This document shows, in pieces, positions 61,558 through 64,000 of a DNA stretch of 64,000 nucleotides. A program made the position numbers and the translations under genes. The notes beneath the pieces were generated by a model that saw only the letters and a program-made list of their open reading frames with translations, did not search any database and had not been told where the DNA came from. Source of the stretch: Natronomonas pharaonis DSM 2160 (GTDB lineage Archaea > Halobacteriota > Halobacteria > Halobacteriales > Haloarculaceae); the NCBI RefSeq assembly GCF_000026045.1, contig NC_007426.1:1798001-1862000 (forward strand), given 5' to 3'. The number at the start of each line of letters is the position of its first letter. Within the stretch, counting starts at the first letter, position 1.

Positions 61558-64000
61558 CTATCGCGACTGGTCAGCACGATAAAGCTCCATTGCGGTGGTT
61601 TCGGTACCAAGCTGAACCTGTGTGTCGCCGTTGAATTCGTTGATCTCAATGCTCTCGAATCGATACCAGACCTCTTCCTTAACTGTCGGTGGCGACTCGG
61701 TGGCCCATGACACGAATCGAATCGTTCCAGACTGATCCTCAAGCACTCCTGCTTGATGCTGAGTCTCGTGTAGATCATCCCAGAGGAGCTGTACTTTCGC
61801 AGTGATTGATTCTTCCTCGTCACTTGGGGAGAGGCTGGCCACCGATTGATTGAGGGTCAAATATGGTTTGATTTCCTCGATGAATAGCGACCATTGCTCC
61901 CCACGGGTTAGAACGTGCATTTCCGATTCAGCACGGGTTAGCGCCACATAGAACAGCCGCCGTTCCTCCTCGACCGTCGCCGTCTCAAGGTCTTGGACAG
62001 GTGCAACCAACGAGTTTTCTCGGTGATCTGCTGGAAAGCCGTACATTCCCGAGACGACGTTCAACACGATCAACTGCTCTGCTTCACGTCCCTTTGCCTG
62101 GTGAACCGAGTAAACGGCAACCCCCGCATCAGGGTCGAAATCGGGATCGTATTCATCGGGCATATCCTCGGGCCGATAGTGATCGTCTTTCCCGTCGTAA
62201 GGGATGTTCCGTCGCTCGAGTTCCGCTTTCACCCGGTCGGTGAACGGTGCGCCGGCATCGTATCGACAGAGAACCATCGCGTCGCTTGGTTCGGTGCCTA
62301 TACCCTTTTCAAGGCGCTGTTCGACGAGGTTGGCTGCGTACTCTCCAACCCTGCGCTCGTAGGCGTTCTCGGTGTAACCGTCGAGGACGTGTAGCGTCGG
62401 CTGGCAGTCGTGACCTGCCGCCGCTCGAACGGTCTTCGCGATCTGGTGGTCGTTGTTGGCGATCAGGTCGTTACCTGCCTCAAGGACTGTCACCGGGTTC
62501 CGATAGTTTTCCGTCAGGCGGGTCTCCGCTGTCGGTCCAAAATTCTCCTCGAATGCAATGAACTGGTCGACATCTGCTCCCTGGAACGAGTAAATGCTCT
62601 GCCAGTCGTCGCCGACACAGAACAGCCGCGGGGTCTCCTGCAGGTCCTCACCACCAGTAAATGCTCGAATGAGTTCCAGCTGGTGTCTCGAGACGTCCTG
62701 AAATTCGTCAACCAGCAGGTGATCGAACTGTGCCCAGTAGGATTCGGGGTCGGCCTGGATGGCGGCGATTGCCTCGTTGATCATGTCGTCGAAGTCGACT
62801 AATCCTGCCCGGTCCAGATACGCATTGTACGCTTCAAGCACGAACGCACCGCAATGGCCGAAGTGATATTTCCGGGCATTGGTTGGGGTCAACCGTGATC
62901 GGGCGTCGTCCGCATCAATCCGGAACGTCTTGGCGTTGTGGACGAACGACGCCAGCGATTCCTTGATATCCCGCTCTTTTTTGTTGTATTCGAAGGCTTG
63001 ATTGACGAACTCTTCGAAGTCGAGTCGGCGAAGTTCCACGCCGGCGTGTTCGAGCCGATGCTGAAGCGCTGCTTTGAGCCGTCCCGCTTCGTACTCAAAC
63101 TCATAGGTTTCGATGAGACTCCTGTCGTTGTTGACGAACTCCTCCCGGGCCCAGAACAGCTTCTCGTGGTACTGGTCGGTACTCCAGGAGAACCATGGCG
63201 AGACCTCTCCGTTCCTGTCGAGTCCCCAATGTTCGATGTAGAGATCATACTCCGGGAGATAGAAGTCTGGACGGTATTCGCCCTTGTCGTCGGCACTGTC
63301 CGCCCAGGTTGCAACGGCCTCGTACTGGTAGGTCACGTCGTGGGTGAACAGGAAGTCGGCGATAACCCGTTCAGCACGGGAGGCGACGGTTTCGCCGGCA
63401 AGCGTCTCGTAGGATTCCTCGCTGCGTTTGGCGACGTAGTTGGTCCGCGAGTCGAAATCAGCTTCCTCAAGATGTGTGTGATCATAATGAAATAGGAACT
63501 GTGTGTAGTGTTCGAAGAACCGCTCACGCTGTCCATTTCTGGCCTCACGGATGACCTCGTCGATGAGGTTGTAGAGATCTTGGCTATCCGCGACGTCCAG
63601 ATATCCGTCGGCGGTTTCTTGGGCGATTTCGTAGGCAAACGAGTGGATCGTCCGGACATCGGCTTGCTCGATCCCGAATTGCTCTTCGAGGCGAAGTTCC
63701 ATCTCCCTCGCTGCTTGGCGGGTATACGTGAGGGCGGCAATCCGAGCCGGATCGACACCTTCGGCGACGAGGTAGGCAACCCGATAGGTTAGCGCGAGGG
63801 TTTTACCCGTGCCTGCGGCGGCGACGACGAGATTCCGGAGATCGTTGGTGACGACCGCCTCGCGCTGCGCACGGTTGAGATCGTTACCCTCCTCATCGAT
63901 ATCCGAAAAGAGGTCATCGTACTCGGCACAGCGGCGATCGACAAACTCGTTGTTGTAATCTTGGAGGTGTTCGATTATCGCGTCGAGTGTGGTTTCGACG
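61558..64000 (-). CDS. UvrD/HelD-type superfamily 1 helicase with nuclease-like insertion (partial)
   Basis: The gene enters from the right edge and continues past 64000, so its start is missing. Visible motifs are Walker A VAAAGTGKTLAL about 40 residues in, TYTRQAAREME, LLVDEFQDVSRHQLELI, GDDWQSIYSFQGAD and VHQAKGREAEQL. N-terminal to motif II lies a nuclease-like insertion: YRPDFYLPEYDLYIEHWG, with PDF and YIEHWG resembling Vsr/PD-(D/E)XK lids. The closest known type is DNA helicase IV (HelD). Confidence 0.85.
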   Translation of the reverse strand, partial: VETTLDAIIEHLQDYNNEFVDRRCAEYDDLFSDIDEEGNDLNRAQREAVVTNDLRNLVVAAAGTGKTLALTYRVAYLVAEGVDPARIAALTYTRQAAREMELRLEEQFGIEQADVRTIHSFAYEIAQETADGYLDVADSQDLYNLIDEVIREARNGQRERFFEHYTQFLFHYDHTHLEEADFDSRTNYVAKRSEESYETLAGETVASRAERVIADFLFTHDVTYQYEAVATWADSADDKGEYRPDFYLPEYDLYIEHWGLDRNGEVSPWFSWSTDQYHEKLFWAREEFVNNDRSLIETYEFEYEAGRLKAALQHRLEHAGVELRRLDFEEFVNQAFEYNKKERDIKESLASFVHNAKTFRIDADDARSRLTPTNARKYHFGHCGAFVLEAYNAYLDRAGLVDFDDMINEAIAAIQADPESYWAQFDHLLVDEFQDVSRHQLELIRAFTGGEDLQETPRLFCVGDDWQSIYSFQGADVDQFIAFEENFGPTAETRLTENYRNPVTVLEAGNDLIANNDHQIAKTVRAAAGHDCQPTLHVLDGYTENAYERRVGEYAANLVEQRLEKGIGTEPSDAMVLCRYDAGAPFTDRVKAELERRNIPYDGKDDHYRPEDMPDEYDPDFDPDAGVAVYSVHQAKGREAEQLIVLNVVSGMYGFPADHRENSLVAPVQDLETATVEEERRLFYVALTRAESEMHVLTRGEQWSLFIEEIKPYLTLNQSVASLSPSDEEESITAKVQLLWDDLHETQHQAGVLEDQSGTIRFVSWATESPPTVKEEVWYRFESIEINEFNGDTQVQLGTETTAMELYRADQSR

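Larger units (their letters stand above)
46751..64000. mobile_element. Putative genomic island downstream of tRNA-Thr
   Basis: From the tRNA-Thr 3' end to the window end, composition changes sharply. The tetramer GATC, of which I see only about a handful in the first 46.7 kb, occurs in nearly every gene here, and GC content is lower. The genes are accessory types: toxin-antitoxin, SWIM, HNH, CARF/PIN, HelD helicase and repair genes. No integrase or replication gene is in view, and the right boundary lies outside. It could be one element or several insertions in one hotspot. Confidence 0.75.

Overview
The window comes from the chromosome of a halophilic archaeon (class Halobacteria). The evidence is GC-rich DNA, very acidic proteins, many leaderless genes with a TATA box centred about 27 bases before the start codon, and a purely archaeal gene set: Rpp30 and Pop5 of RNase P, proteasome alpha, SBDS, GatE, MptE, SRP19, Gar1, FEN1, XPB-Bax1 and haloarchaeal small zinc-finger families. 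The gene content resembles Natronomonas, but I cannot prove a genus from this sequence alone.

Bases 1-46,750 are ordinary chromosome. In order they hold: a DUF368 transporter, a rhomboid protease and RNase P subunit Rnp3; two Tat lipoproteins, a membrane protein and cspA; then Rnp2, PsmA, SBDS and HflX (5.8-9.2 kb). Cofactor and repair genes follow at 9.5-20.4 kb: MoaC, NAD(P)HX repair, acylphosphatase, a PAS histidine kinase, an Ogg glycosylase, Sir2, an FAD-linked dehydrogenase, a quinone reductase, and the pterin pair MptE and FolP with a structured spacer between them. At 20.5-29.7 kb are TrmJ, GatE, a PadR-type regulator, FumC, BolA, ThiI, FEN1, an acetyltransferase, a methyltransferase and a ferredoxin. 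At 29.7-41.8 kb are membrane proteins, transporters, a presenilin-type protease, Gar1-SRP19 and a BtuFCD corrinoid importer. At 41.8-46.75 kb are two cupins (one near 14.6 kb, one here), an amine-oxidase-like flavoprotein, tRNA-Gly, NadE, an enoyl-CoA hydratase and tRNA-Thr.

Immediately 3' of tRNA-Thr(GGU) (46,679-46,750) the DNA changes character. GC falls, and the tetramer GATC, almost absent before, becomes very common. The rest of the window (46.75-64 kb) looks like an acquired island. It carries a ribbon-helix-helix/PIN toxin-antitoxin pair with a palindromic operator, a C2H2-TPR protein coupled to a possible nuclease-fold protein, a SWIM protein, a glycine-every-fifth-residue membrane protein, XPB-Bax1 repair genes, an HNH-like protein, paired mini zinc ribbons, a CARF protein overlapping a membrane-anchored PIN protein next to a small-alarmone-hydrolase-like HD protein, and a HelD-type helicase with an embedded nuclease-like segment that runs off the window. 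Two copies of a long inverted repeat lie inside the island, and their arms match the tRNA-Thr anticodon arm.

The strongest candidate for an undescribed system is the CARF + membrane-PIN + HD gene set at 58.6-60.7 kb. It looks like a nucleotide-second-messenger sensor/effector module, with no cas genes visible in the window.
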